From contig NC_053418.1 in the NCBI RefSeq assembly GCF_016859285.1, positions 112,501 to 176,500 of the forward strand: DNA of 64,000 nt, read 5' to 3'. Of this stretch, positions 24,601 through 31,469 are shown piece by piece (the stretch's first letter is position 1; each line of letters starts with the position of its first letter). A model generated the notes under the pieces. That model worked only from the letters and a program-made list of their open reading frames with translations. It ran no database searches and was not told where the DNA came from. Both the position numbers and the translations under genes were made by a program. Origin of the DNA: Xiphias gladius. Its lineage: Eukaryota > Chordata > Actinopteri > Istiophoriformes > Xiphiidae.

Positions 24601-26495
24601 CTAATGGCTACTTCCAGCAGGATAATGCACCAGGTCACAAAGTAAAGTCGTCTCAAAATGGTTTCATGAACGTGATCATGAGTTCAGTGGACTTCAGTGG
24701 CCCCCCCAGTCTCCAGATCTGGATCCAGTAGAACACCTCTGAGATGTGGTAGAACAGGAGACTGGCAGCTTGAATGTGAAGCTGAAAATCAGCAGAAAAG
24801 ACGTGATGCAGTCGTGTCGACATGGACCAGAATCTCAGAGGAAAGTTTCCAACATCTGGTGGAATCCAGGCCACAAAGACCTGAGGCTGTTCGAGATCAA
24901 AGCACGGAACTAGCCAGTGTTAGTGTGGTGTTCCTTATAAAGTTCTCGCTGAGTGTAGTTAGAGCTTGAAAAGATATTATTACAGTGATATAACTGGATA
25001 AACATTTCAGATGCAGATCTCTCTTCCAGTTACTTTACATACTAAAGCATTTCAGCAGTGTGGTTAAAATGAACTGAAAACCCTGTAAAATCTGCAAAGG
25101 GTTCAACACGAAGTTTGGTCAGACCTGCAGACCTCCATCCTGAATCAGAGCAGTAGGCCTGATAGCTGAGCCACCTTCAATAGGTGTAGTGTCAGTACCT
25201 TGAGGCAGCGCAGCAGGGACGACAGCAGGGCCGAGCGGCTGATGTGATGAACCCATGGTGGCTGTTTCCGGATCAGGTGACCCAGCAGGGTGAGACCAGC
25301 CAGTCTGGTCCCAGGTCTGTTCAGAGACTCATTCAGCTTCTCCAACAGGGACTGATGGATGTTTAAAGATGTTTGTAACGATAAATAAATACCCGGAAAA
25401 TAAAGACATCTGTACAGTGTAGTGTGAGCGATGGTTCTGACCTTGTGATGAGGTTCTCTGATGGAGGACAGGAGGAGCACCGCCTGAGAGGACGAGGAGT
25501 CCAAGTAGTACTCCACCAGAGAGGAGAGGACAGCACCCCCTCTGTCTGAGAGGAGAAACTATAGGTCACACTGATAGCAAGAGACAGGTAGAGACAAGTA
25601 GAAATGGGTAAAGACATGAAGAGACAGGTAGGGACAGGTAGAAGCAGGGTGAGACATGTAGAGACAGGCAGAATCAGGAAGAGACAGGAAGAGACAGGCA
25701 GAAGCAGGAAGAGACAGGTAGAGACAGGCAGAAGCAGGAAGAGACAGGTAGAGACAGGCAGAAGCAGGAAGAGACAGGAAGAGACAGGAAGAGACAGGTA
25801 GAGACAGGCAGAAGCAGGAAGAGACAGGAAGAGACAGGCAGAAGCAGGAAGAGACAGGTAGAGACAGGCAGAAGCAGGAAGAGACAGGAAGAGACAGGCA
25901 GAAGCAGGAAGAGACAGGAAGAGACAGGCAGAAGCAGGAAGAGACAGGTAGAGACAGGCAGAAGCAGGAAGAGACAGGAAGAGACAGGTAGAGACAGGCA
26001 GAAGCAGGAAGAGACAGGCAGAAGCAGGAAGAGACAGGTAGAGACAGGCAGCATCAGGAAGAGACAGGTAGAATCAGGAAGAGACAGGTAGAGACAGGCA
26101 GAAGCAGGAAGAGACAGGAAGCAGGAAGAGACAGGTAGAGACAGGCAGAAGCAGGAAGAGACAGGTAGAGACAGGCAGAAGCAGGAAGAGACAGGTAGAG
26201 ACAGGCAGAAGCAGGAAGAGACAGGTAGAGACAGGCAGAAGCAGGAAGAGACAGGTAGAAGCAGGAAGAGACAGGTAGGGACAGGTTAAGTCATAGAATG
26301 TCACCTCACATGGTGACATGGAAGTAAACGAGGACCTGTTGAACCATTGAACCTCTACTCAAAGACTCTGCAGGTGGACTCACCTGTACTCAGCTGCTGG
26401 TTGACTGTCGCTCTGACTTGCTCCGCCTCCTGCAGATCTGAACTGTCCAATGAGAGCAGGAGCTCACTGATACTCACCTGCTCCCTGGACATCAT
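5192..26495 (-). CDS. tsc1: Hamartin (TSC1), complete, 21 coding exons
   Basis: Hamartin stabilises tuberin (TSC2) and scaffolds the TSC complex, which with TBC1D7 inactivates RHEB and restrains mTORC1 at the lysosome. Coding exons run 26495-26384, 25545-25442, 25351-25199, 23863-23719, 23515-23361, 22588-22515, 21874-21663, 20523-20444, 19593-19482, 18793-18702, 18613-18511, 18242-17920, 16934-16777, 15595-15552, 13055-12889, 12621-12439, 11623-11513, 9647-9525, 8752-8565, 6842-6702 and 5705-5192. They sum to 3294 nt (1097 residues; human 1164). Phases agree at every junction, and the exon number equals that of human TSC1. Recognised blocks include the hydrophobic stretch D-G-D-V-V-V-L-I-T near residue 125, H-Y-S-M-K-E-N-L near 210, W-S-P-S-S-L-C-G near 350, N-Q-Q-I-V-L in the coiled coil, and the C-terminal I-M-D-Y-D-E-T. 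The middle linker is shorter than in human. Two adjacent in-frame ATGs (26495 and 26492) both have weak context. The tsc1a/tsc1b assignment is not possible here. Confidence 0.96.
5706..6701. other. tsc1 intron between coding exons 20 and 21
   Basis: This intron is AT-rich and unremarkable. I see no gene, tandem repeat or recognisable transposon in it. Confidence 0.5.
6843..8564. other. tsc1 intron between coding exons 19 and 20
   Basis: No gene is seen. A short C-tract lies near 7675. The segment 8095-8370 looks like a diverged copy of the ATTAATCGATTA-type interspersed repeat; the rest holds nothing I recognise. Confidence 0.4.
9829..10482. repeat. About 650-bp CCAT-based tandem array
   Basis: The array is built from CCAT, CCAC and CCGT/CCAAT variants of a four-base unit and is imperfect throughout. 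All three plus frames stay open and read His-Pro-Ser-Ile-like peptides, which is an effect of the repeat and not a gene. It lies in the tsc1 intron between coding exons 17 and 18. Its right end runs straight into the 3' end of a LINE (10483-10700, minus strand) whose natural tail is ATGG repeats. Confidence 0.9.
10483..10700 (-). mobile_element. LINE 3' end, Rex-like family
   Basis: Read on the minus strand this matches 54230-54360: 'gctggaaaatgttgctggggagagggacgtcaggactaacc' and 'gcttcacctgctgccagcacgacctgagg' recur almost unchanged. That 3' end (GGATAAGCGGTAGAAAATGG) is one I recall from a widespread fish non-LTR retrotransposon, and the exact clade is not certain. Only the terminal part is present, so this is a 5'-truncated insertion. 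Confidence 0.7.
10864..11149. mobile_element. Tc1-like transposon long terminal repeat (solo end)
   Basis: The segment 10864-11034 is the reverse complement of 27301-27463 with about one mismatch, and 11085-11140 continues as a diverged match to 27245-27300. It ends in 'aggtttcactcacttttctta', which resembles the termini of fish Tc1-like elements. I see no transposase remains between here and the LINE to the left, so this looks like a solo or truncated end. Confidence 0.65.
11790..12055 (+). repeat. Interspersed repeat with ATTAATCGATTA-type termini
   Basis: It starts 'acagctgaaacgatcagtcatttaatcaattcatc' and ends 'gattattttt...agctagttgcagcccaat'. The ends are rough inverted repeats. The internal 'acaaaacaagagatttgaagacgtca' is diagnostic of a repeat I recall from many teleost genomes. 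This copy is diverged. Confidence 0.5.
13064..13112. repeat. CA microsatellite beside tsc1 coding exon 15
   Basis: About 24 CA units lie 9 bp outside the exon 15 acceptor, so on the transcript they form a TG tract just upstream of 'atatgtcag'. Confidence 0.9.
13440..13700 (+). mobile_element. Probable LINE/SINE 3' tail with TGACC repeats
   Basis: A T-rich stretch of short repeated 'tattgtgttttatt' motifs ends in 'tcctcttgtgggacaataaagaactgacctgacctgacctgaactgaac'. The 'tgggacaataaag' followed by a short tandem repeat resembles 27060-27240 ('tttgggatcgataaagtctatctgtctatc'), the usual tail design of L2-like elements in fish. Confidence 0.5.
14280..14660 (+). mobile_element. L2-like LINE reverse transcriptase remnant
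   Basis: With frameshifts, the plus strand reads like the end of a LINE reverse transcriptase: '[11 protein letters not shown]', then a Leu/Ser-rich stretch, then [10 protein letters not shown], then [12 protein letters not shown]. These are the blocks that follow the catalytic domain in fish L2/Maui-type elements. It is interrupted by stops and lies in the tsc1 intron between exons 14 and 15. Confidence 0.7.
14860..15310 (+). repeat. Copy A of an unnamed 480-bp direct repeat
   Basis: This segment matches 44250-44760 in the same orientation over most of its length. Shared blocks include 'gggaaagccagacctcgtgctcg', 'caacactggcgactct', 'actaaagggtctgaaaagtc' and 'gggaaactccaacactcagtc'. Copy B carries an extra insert of roughly 80 bp after 'gagttaaagac'. 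I do not recognise the family, and no coding potential is seen. Confidence 0.7.
15552..15595 (-). other. tsc1: tsc1 coding exon 14, a 44-nt exon beside a CA tract
   Basis: This very short exon encodes [11 protein letters not shown], matching human S-K-S-V-D-W-T-H-F-G-G. It enters in phase 2 and leaves in phase 1, so skipping it would shift the frame. On the minus strand a TG tract of about 70 nt ends three bases before the TTGCAG acceptor and replaces the usual mixed pyrimidine tract. The donor is gtaaac, a weak match to consensus. Confidence 0.85.
15599..15670. repeat. CA microsatellite (about 35 units) at tsc1 exon 14
   Basis: An essentially pure CA tract. It touches the acceptor side of the 44-nt exon 14, so the transcript carries a long TG run ending at the splice acceptor. 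Confidence 0.95.
15671..16124. other. Unassigned part of the intron between tsc1 exons 13 and 14
   Basis: I see no gene, transposon or tandem repeat here. Confidence 0.4.
16125..16390 (+). repeat. Interspersed repeat, ATTAATTGATTAATC termini
   Basis: This is the clearest copy in the window of a palindrome-ended repeat: 'gctgcagctaaccattattttcattatcaatgtatctgctgatttg' at the left, and 'ataattgattaattgtttcagcac' at the right. Related diverged copies lie near 1385-1620, 8095-8370, 11790-12055, 51180-51310, 53230-53550 and 62690-62760. Confidence 0.6.
16660..16766 (+). mobile_element. LINE reverse transcriptase fragment next to tsc1 exon 13
   Basis: The plus strand reads [18 protein letters not shown], the motif before and around the catalytic (Y)xDD of L2-type reverse transcriptases. 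It stops about 10 bp before the donor of tsc1 coding exon 13 (exon end at 16777). Confidence 0.7.
17000..17900. other. tsc1 intron 12, AT-rich
   Basis: This stretch shows many loosely repeated 'attctgagaataaaattgta' and 'atattttgagaaaaaa' motifs and a poly-T run near 17095-17106. It looks like a degenerate AT-rich tandem. No gene is seen. Confidence 0.4.
20595..20915 (-). mobile_element. LINE 3' end, Rex-like family, second copy
   Basis: It starts 'ccatccatccattttctgacgcttatcc', which is the reverse complement of the GGATAAGCG...AAAATGGATGG tail, and continues through 'ccctctccccatcagcgttttccagctcctcctggggggacc' and 'aggagcagcggctctactccttc'. It is the same family as 10483-10700 and 53870-54385, and contains a short internal duplication of 'ggagcttagtcgggaagt'. 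Confidence 0.75.
20916..21662. other. tsc1 intron 7, AT-rich with a poly-T run
   Basis: It is AT-rich with repeated 'cccattaaaa' and 'cccttttaaaa' motifs and a T-run at about 21329-21351. No gene or named element is seen. Confidence 0.4.
22855..23060 (+). repeat. Unnamed repeat R4, copy 1
   Basis: The core reads 'taaaagctgctgaaccagctgtgatcagctcctgtt', then 'gacaactgtcac.ggatcactgtgat', then 'aaacttaaaaaca.gatgattctcag'. The same succession occurs at 44930-45220 on this strand and at 41285-41590 and 54440-54720 on the other strand. I do not recognise the family. Confidence 0.65.
23160..23360. repeat. Degenerate CTGGTCT/TGTACT short-period tract
   Basis: Loosely repeated 'tctgctggtctgtactg' words fill this stretch up to the donor of tsc1 coding exon 5. 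Similar tracts occur at 42000-42420, 42560-42960 and 47936-48540. Confidence 0.5.
24097..24959 (+). mobile_element. Decayed, internally deleted Tc1-like transposon
   Basis: The left end 'tatacactcactgagcacttaattaggaacacc' and right end 'ggtgttccttataaagttctcgctgagtgtag' are inverted repeats. Between them are transposase remains read on the plus strand: 'acaactgtggggagcagagaag' and 'tacaacagcagaagaccacg' (helix-turn-helix region), then 'ttccagcaggataatgcaccaggtcacaaa' and 'tctccagatctggatccagtagaacacct' (the D-N-A-P and S-P-D-L-x-P-x-E region). The central part of the catalytic domain is missing. The copy is full of stops, hence inactive. It lies in the tsc1 intron between coding exons 3 and 4. 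Confidence 0.8.
25575..26290. repeat. Minisatellite built on 10-bp units, about 0.7 kb
   Basis: The array is composed of 10-bp words such as agagacaggt, agagacaggc, agaagcagga and agagacagga in higher-order runs of about 30 and 50 bp. It is purine-rich on the plus strand. Since ten is not a multiple of three, the frame cycles every 30 bp, and the minus strand stays open as Leu-Pro-Val-Ser-rich peptide. It is not a gene. It lies in the tsc1 intron between coding exons 1 and 2, within 30 bp of exon 2. Confidence 0.92.
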
Positions 26496-27059
26496 GAACA
26501 CCTGGAGACACACGTGTTGTTTATTTAGTGTGTTTCTGACGCGTGAATAGCAGTCGCCCTCCTCGCCAACACCTGCGGCTAACCAACCACACTAAAAGTT
26601 ACAGTCCAGAGCTCCTCCCCGTTACACCTGTATCGTCAGCACACCTGAAAACTGGCTGACCTGCCTGATCTGACCCTGGCAGGCTGGCAGGGTTTCATCT
26701 CCCCTCTAACAGTCCTCCTAAAGGTTCCTAACCAAGAGTTTCCTGTACGAGCTGATCGCGGCGCTGCTGAGAGACCATTTCAGTAAACACCTGAGACAAG
26801 AGGAGAGACGGGGTCGACCTGGTGCTATGGGTGACAGCACGTTTCATGATTGAACTTCCTCACTTTGTCCACAGTCACAGATGTTTGACAGGTGACAGGT
26901 GTGTGTCAATGAAAATATTCATCAATACACAGATAGATGGAGACATTAGAGACAGGAATATTATTAGTATGGTTCTATTTTTATTCTCTATTGTATTTTA
27001 TACTTTATTCTGTTTACTTGTACATTTTATTTAGTCTATTTATTTATGGTATGATTTAG

Positions 27060-27244
27060 TTATTTGTTGTTCAACCTGCCTTATTGTTTTTGTGATTTAC
27101 TGGACGTGAAGTGGCTGCAAACCTGCAATTTCCCTTTGGGATCGATAAAGTCTATCTGTCTATCGATCTATCCATCTATCTGTCCATCTATCCATCTATC
27201 CATCTGTCTATCTATCCATCTATCCATCTGTCTATCATCTATCT
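27060..27244 (+). mobile_element. LINE 3' tail with TCTA/TCCA repeats
   Basis: The words 'caatttccctttgggatcgataaagtctatctgtctatcgatctatcc' are the usual 3' tail of a fish LINE, followed by an imperfect TCTA/TCTG/TCCA microsatellite from about 27151 to 27244. Confidence 0.65.
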
Positions 27245-28085
27245 TTCTAAGACAAGGGAACCCTTTGGAATTATCTGCATTTCTGTATAAATTGTCTTAA
27301 AAACACACAAATCATTGTGTTGTTCTTGTCCATAATGAAAACGTCACTCACACATTCACAGTGTAGGTTGGAAAAACTATGTGAAGCTCTCGGCTGATGA
27401 CATCAACAGAAGCTAACTGGAGTCAGGAGTCCTCACACCTGGGGTCCAGTCAGTGAGACCGGAGTGTGAGACCAGGACACAGCGGCGGAAACCGCTGCTC
27501 TCCAATAAGAACACCACTGAGCACCTGAAGTTTCCAAAGAGCAGCTTCCAGCGCACCGCTGAGGAAATGTTCTGTGGGCTGAACTGAAGGACACGTGGAT
27601 CTACGTCTGGAGCAAAAACAGCTCTGAGCCGACATGAAAACCTCGTTCCAGAGGTGAAGTACGGCGGAGGGAGCGTCACGGTCCCGGACGGTTCACCGCC
27701 ATCCAGGGGACGATGAGTTCCCAGGTCTATCGAGGTGTCTGACAGGATGACGTCAGGGAGGCTGGCACCAGCTGAAGATCAGTAGAAACTGGGTGACGCA
27801 GCAGGACAGTGACCCTAAACGTGGAAGTAAATCTACTACAGAGTGACTTCAAACCAAGAAAATCCACCTTCTGGAGTGGCCCGGTCAGATCCCAGACCTT
27901 AACCCAACACAGAGGCCGAGCTCAGAGGCCCGTTGACACCAGACGTCCTGAGAACGTGTCTGAGCTGAAGCAGCTCTGTAGGAAGAAGGGTCCAACGTTC
28001 CTCCTGAACGCTGTGCAGGTCTGATCCAGAGCTGCTGAAGAGCTGGATGAGGTTGGACCAGTTACTAAATCCAAGGGTTCACTTA
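27245..28085 (+). mobile_element. Tc1-like transposon with decayed transposase
   Basis: The left end ('aagacaagggaaccctttgg') and right end ('aaatccaagggttcactta') are inverted repeats. The plus strand between about 27600 and 27960 carries transposase debris: K-Y-G-G-G-S-V, then S-D-P-K-R-G-S-K-S-T-T-E, then T-K-K-I-H-L-L-E-W and P-D-L-N-P, with stops and frameshifts. The left 160 bp is almost identical in inverted orientation to 10864-11034. It lies in tsc1 intron 1. Confidence 0.8.
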
Positions 28086-28560
28086 AGCTGCTTTCGCACA
28101 TGCACTGCAACCCTGAACTTATCTGGACCTGAGCCGGAGGAGCTGCATGTGAGAACACAAAGGTCCGAATCAGTTGAACCGGACATTAAACGGACCTCAC
28201 CCTGCCAGCCGCCTGGAACAAAGTCCATGTAATGTCCGAATGAGCCGACGTGAGAACAGAGCAGGTCACTGTCTGGAGAATTCACAGCGAGCGAGTGGGC
28301 GTCATGTCCTGCCTCCTCCACGCTCTACCCTGCCCCCCCTCGCCTAAACCAAACGGGGTATTTCCAGGAGGTGAGAACGTGTCCGATACGGACAATCTGC
28401 AGCTGTGTGAAAGGGCAACCCCAGACTCCGGACCTGATTCTCCAGACATCGTCCAGAGTTCATATAAGAAAAGCACTTTACTTTTTCCACCAGCACTGTG
28501 AAGGTTTCATGGTTGTGATCGATAAAGACACAAGAGGTTATCATTTTTTGTTTGTTGTGG
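28086..28560. repeat. Possible non-autonomous DNA element
   Basis: Words such as 'tttcgcacatgcactgcaaccctgaacttatctggacctgagccgg' and later 'gggcgtcatgtcctgcctcctccacgctctaccctgcc' recall a fish MITE-like repeat. I cannot define its ends. Confidence 0.3.
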
Positions 28561-28939
28561 ACTGAAGCACATTATGTTTGTCTTGTACTTGTGACTTAGG
28601 TGAAGCTCAGATAAGAAACATTTATAGAAACATGTAAATACTGATTAAATAATACACCTGGTCCTCTTGTCCAAGCTTCTGAGACAGAGTTATACGTCCA
28701 AAGTAAACAGCTAGTCCAGTTTTTGATCGACTGTGCAGGAGAATATTTATTTCATGGAAAATTATCTCTTCAATCAGGACTTTCACCTAAATCACATGAT
28801 CAGTTTTCCTCCTGAACATCGTGGAATTAATCAACACTTTAGTTCAGGAAATCGATTCCGCGTGAACTGATAAGTGAGGCTGAGGCAAAGGTTCGCACCT
28901 TCTCTCCTGAATAAGTCCTGAGAACTTTGACTGCGTCTC

Positions 28940-28980
28940 TGACGTCACTGCCGTTACGTAACCAGGTTACTGTGACGTCA
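28940..28980. promoter_or_regulatory. Two perfect CRE palindromes around a TTACGTAA site
   Basis: TGACGTCA occurs at 28940-28947 and again at 28973-28980, each inside the 12-mer TGACGTCACTGC. Between them lie TTACGTAA (28955-28962) and the overlapping palindrome GTAACCAGGTTAC (28958-28970). These are classic sites for CREB/ATF and PAR/NFIL3-type bZIP factors. They sit in tsc1 intron 1, about 320 bp inside the proposed exon 1, in CpG-rich DNA. Function is inferred from motif only. Confidence 0.55.
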
Positions 28981-29298
28981 CTGCGAGACGGGGAGGTTGT
29001 GCGCTGAAGCTAACCGTTAGCATCGCGACCACGTCCTGCTGTAATACACCAGAGCTCTCTGCTCACACTTTAAACCTGCTAGCTCACTGCTAGGCTAACA
29101 CGTCTTCATGTCATGTTAGCATTGCAGTGTCAGTGCTAAGCTAACCTGCTAACTCTCTGCAGTGTGTTAGGTGACAGAGCAGCTGACGGCGGTTTCTTCC
29201 CGCCCTGCAGCTGTTGCGTCACTTCCGGTGCGGACGCAGTTTATTAACCTAAAACTCAATCTTCAGAATAGAGTTTAACGTCAGAAAAACCGCGTTAC

Positions 29299-29345
29299 CT
29301 TCTGACCTGTTGATCCGAGCAGGGCGCAGCCATGTTGAGCAACAC
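29299..29345 (-). promoter_or_regulatory. tsc1: tsc1 5' UTR exon and CpG-rich promoter
   Basis: On the minus strand an exon ends CAGAAG|gtaacg (junction after 29299). The first coding exon has its acceptor just before 26501, six bases upstream of the ATG, so a non-coding exon is needed and this is the best candidate. It contains CAACATGGCTGCG (around 29333), which resembles the YY1 element found at many housekeeping starts, and a GC box (GGGCGGGGC, near 29352) lies just upstream. There is no TATA box. The transcription start itself is inferred. An ETS-type CACCGGAAGT (read on the minus strand) is at 29229-29220, just inside intron 1. Confidence 0.55.
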
Positions 29346-29429
29346 GAAGCCCCGCCCACCGCGGTAACCCGACACCTCCACCTGTCAATCAACGTCAGGG
29401 CGCGTCGGGGACAGACGGGACGGTGGGAA

Positions 29430-30240
29430 AAACGAGATTCAACTGAGAAACGAGGAGAAAAGATTTATTTATTGAGCATCATCGATAATGTATCATATAC
29501 CATGTGTGACACTATTTATTACACTGTTCTTCATATCCTATCGTAATTCATCTGATCTCTACCTATAATTGTTTTCTGTTGTATAAGTCAATCTTAGGAG
29601 ACGTCGTTTTTATTCTGGTGTTTGGGTGCCTCTTAACATCTTGACTAGGGACAGAGGAAAAATAGGCTCCTTTCATTTAAATATTTATTAATTTACTGAA
29701 TCGAGCATTGGGCGTTGTTCCTACTAAAACAGTTATAAAATAAATATACATCGACTGTGGAAGCCCATTTCTGCCGGGAAAAGCAAAGACAAATTGATTT
29801 GAAAGTCGTCATTGAGCTGTGGTGGTTGGGGAAAGGCAGGCTTCTTGTTAGTGTGTTTGTGTGTGTCAGCATGTGTATTTGTATGTGCGTGTGTTGTTAA
29901 AGTGTGTGAGAGCAGCAGCTGTGTGTGTTTTCGTTCTCTGCTGCTGATAAAAACTCTGCAGCTCATTGAGCAACGGTCACATTAAAGAGGCACTTCACAC
30001 TTCACCATGTTCTATGAGCTGTAACTAAACGATGTGACTGTACTGTGATGAAACGCATCGGTGCCGGTGCTGATGTTCACATTTCTTACCAAAGTTAGAA
30101 AAATCTGTATTTCATGGGTTGAAAATGACTCAACACGCCATCTCCTGTTTAAATCCTCCTGAACATTTCAAGGCCAATGCTGACATAGAGTCAACCTTTC
30201 AATATTTCTATTAAAAAAAAAAGAGTTAAAGCACTCAAAT
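29430..30240. other. Intergenic spacer between tsc1 and cel, left part
   Basis: I see no gene here. It is AT-rich with a short GT-rich patch around 29850-29930. Confidence 0.5.
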
Positions 30241-30599
30241 CAGAGGGGGGCGGCCCACCTGCCCCAGCACCCGTCCTTGAGTGGGAGTCTGTGATAGCAA
30301 CACACTGCTATGTACGTTTGCAATCAGCATTTTTCAGAGAGAGCTATTCCAGCTACACGCTTGTTTCTGAGAGCTCTGGCTTGGGGCGTTACTGGGTCTG
30401 GAGCCAACGGCTGGAACAGATACAGCTCAGGACCACCACGGTCCTCCACCACACTAATATCCGCTTCAGGGGCTTCTGGAGGGGAAAAGACCTCCACGTC
30501 CACCTCCAAAGAGCCCTCTAGCACAGGTGCCTTGTGGTCACACAACTCCTGCCCCACACATCCACGCCCCACCACCAACACCCTCGGCATTTTTCAAAG

Positions 30600-31290
30600 T
30601 GATGGCGTCTGTGACCTGCCATCTTCAGGTCTCTCCTCAGATCTTCTACGGGGTTTCAGTCTGGTCGTTGGCTGGGCCACTAAAGGACAGTCAGAGACTG
30701 GTCCCGAAGCCACTCCAGCGTTGTCTTGGCTGCGCGCTTTGGCTCATTGTCCTGCTGAAAGGTGAACGTCCTCCCAGTCTCAGGTGGCCTGCACTCTGGA
30801 GCAGGTTTTCTACAAGGACCTCTCTGTGCTTGGCTGCAGTCTCCCTGTCCCTGCTGCTTTCGGAGCCTTTTAAATGCCGTTTGACAAACTCCCAGCAGGC
30901 TGTGATCTGCCTTTTGCTAAGAGTTGCCTCAGTCTCACCCGATTGACCGTTGGGGTCTTGGTCACCTCCCTGACCAAGGCCCTTCTCTATAGACACGGGT
31001 GTGTGTTTTTCTAAACTCTGTCCTATCAGTTCAGTTTGTCCCAGGTGGACTTCAGTCAAGTTCTAGACTCATCTCAAGGATAATTAAGGCAAACAGGATC
31101 CAGCCAAATAGTTTAGAGCCACAGCAAAGGGTCTGAATACTTTTCTCAATGAGTGATTTCAGTTTTTGATTTGTAATAAATTTGCAAAAATTTCTAAGAA
31201 CATGTTTCAACTTTGTCACGAGGGTTTATTGAGTGTGGACTGATGGGAAAATGTCGATTTTATCCATTTACAATGAAATCTACAGCACAG
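30600..31290 (-). mobile_element. Tc1-like transposon fragment upstream of cel
   Basis: The plus strand carries the antisense of a Tc1-like transposase known from salmonid and other fish elements: 'gtctggtcgttggctgggccact', 'gaagccactccagcgttgtcttggctg', 'ctctggagcaggttttctacaaggacctctctg' and 'cttggtcacctccctgaccaaggcccttctc'. It ends with the typical terminal region 'caaagggtctgaatactttt' through 'aataaatttgcaaaaatttctaa' and 'ttattgagtgtgga'. The reading frame is broken by stops and a deletion. Its end lies about 130 bp from the cel TATA box. Confidence 0.8.
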
Positions 31291-31414
31291 TACAGGGAAG
31301 GGACCGTATGTCTCCTCCTGGTCTGAAGAGTTTTGAAACAGTGATGAGGATTTCACTCAATGTTTGCCAGCAGCAGACCCGCTGGAGATAAGAGGTTCCC
31401 ATCAGGCATCGGAG

Positions 31415-31422
31415 TATAAATA
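31415..31422 (+). promoter_or_regulatory. cel: TATA box of cel
   Basis: TATAAATA lies 48 bp upstream of the ATG at 31470, which places the start site near 31445 and leaves a 5' leader of only about 25 nt. A strong TATA box with a very short leader is typical of acinar digestive enzyme genes. I did not find a convincing full PTF1 bipartite site. Confidence 0.75.
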
Positions 31423-31469
31423 GCAGCAGGCGTCCAGTGTGCGAAGCAGAGGGACAGACAGGTGAACAG

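Larger units (their letters stand above)
23361..26495 (-). other. tsc1: tsc1 N-terminal core domain exons (coding exons 1-5)
   Basis: These five exons encode residues 1-223, the helical HEAT-like core of hamartin. The order is S-E-L-L-L-S-L at the start, D-R-G-G and V-E-Y-Y-L in exon 2, L-L-G-H-L-I-R in exon 3, the hydrophobic helix and D-F-F-D-V-F-G-R-L in exon 4, and [13 protein letters not shown] in exon 5. These blocks are nearly superimposable on human TSC1. The intron between coding exons 1 and 2 holds a 0.7 kb minisatellite, and the intron between 3 and 4 holds a decayed Tc1-like element. Confidence 0.9.

Noticed and set aside
25604..26319. Regularly spaced repeats that could be mistaken for a CRISPR array, with Leu-Pro-Val-Ser open frames
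   Set aside because: Units are 10 bp with no unique spacers, in a vertebrate intron; it is a minisatellite.
30310..30946. Plus-strand frames of 139 and 151 codons upstream of cel
   Set aside because: The second half is antisense to a decayed Tc1 transposase; the first half has no recognisable family and no splice support.
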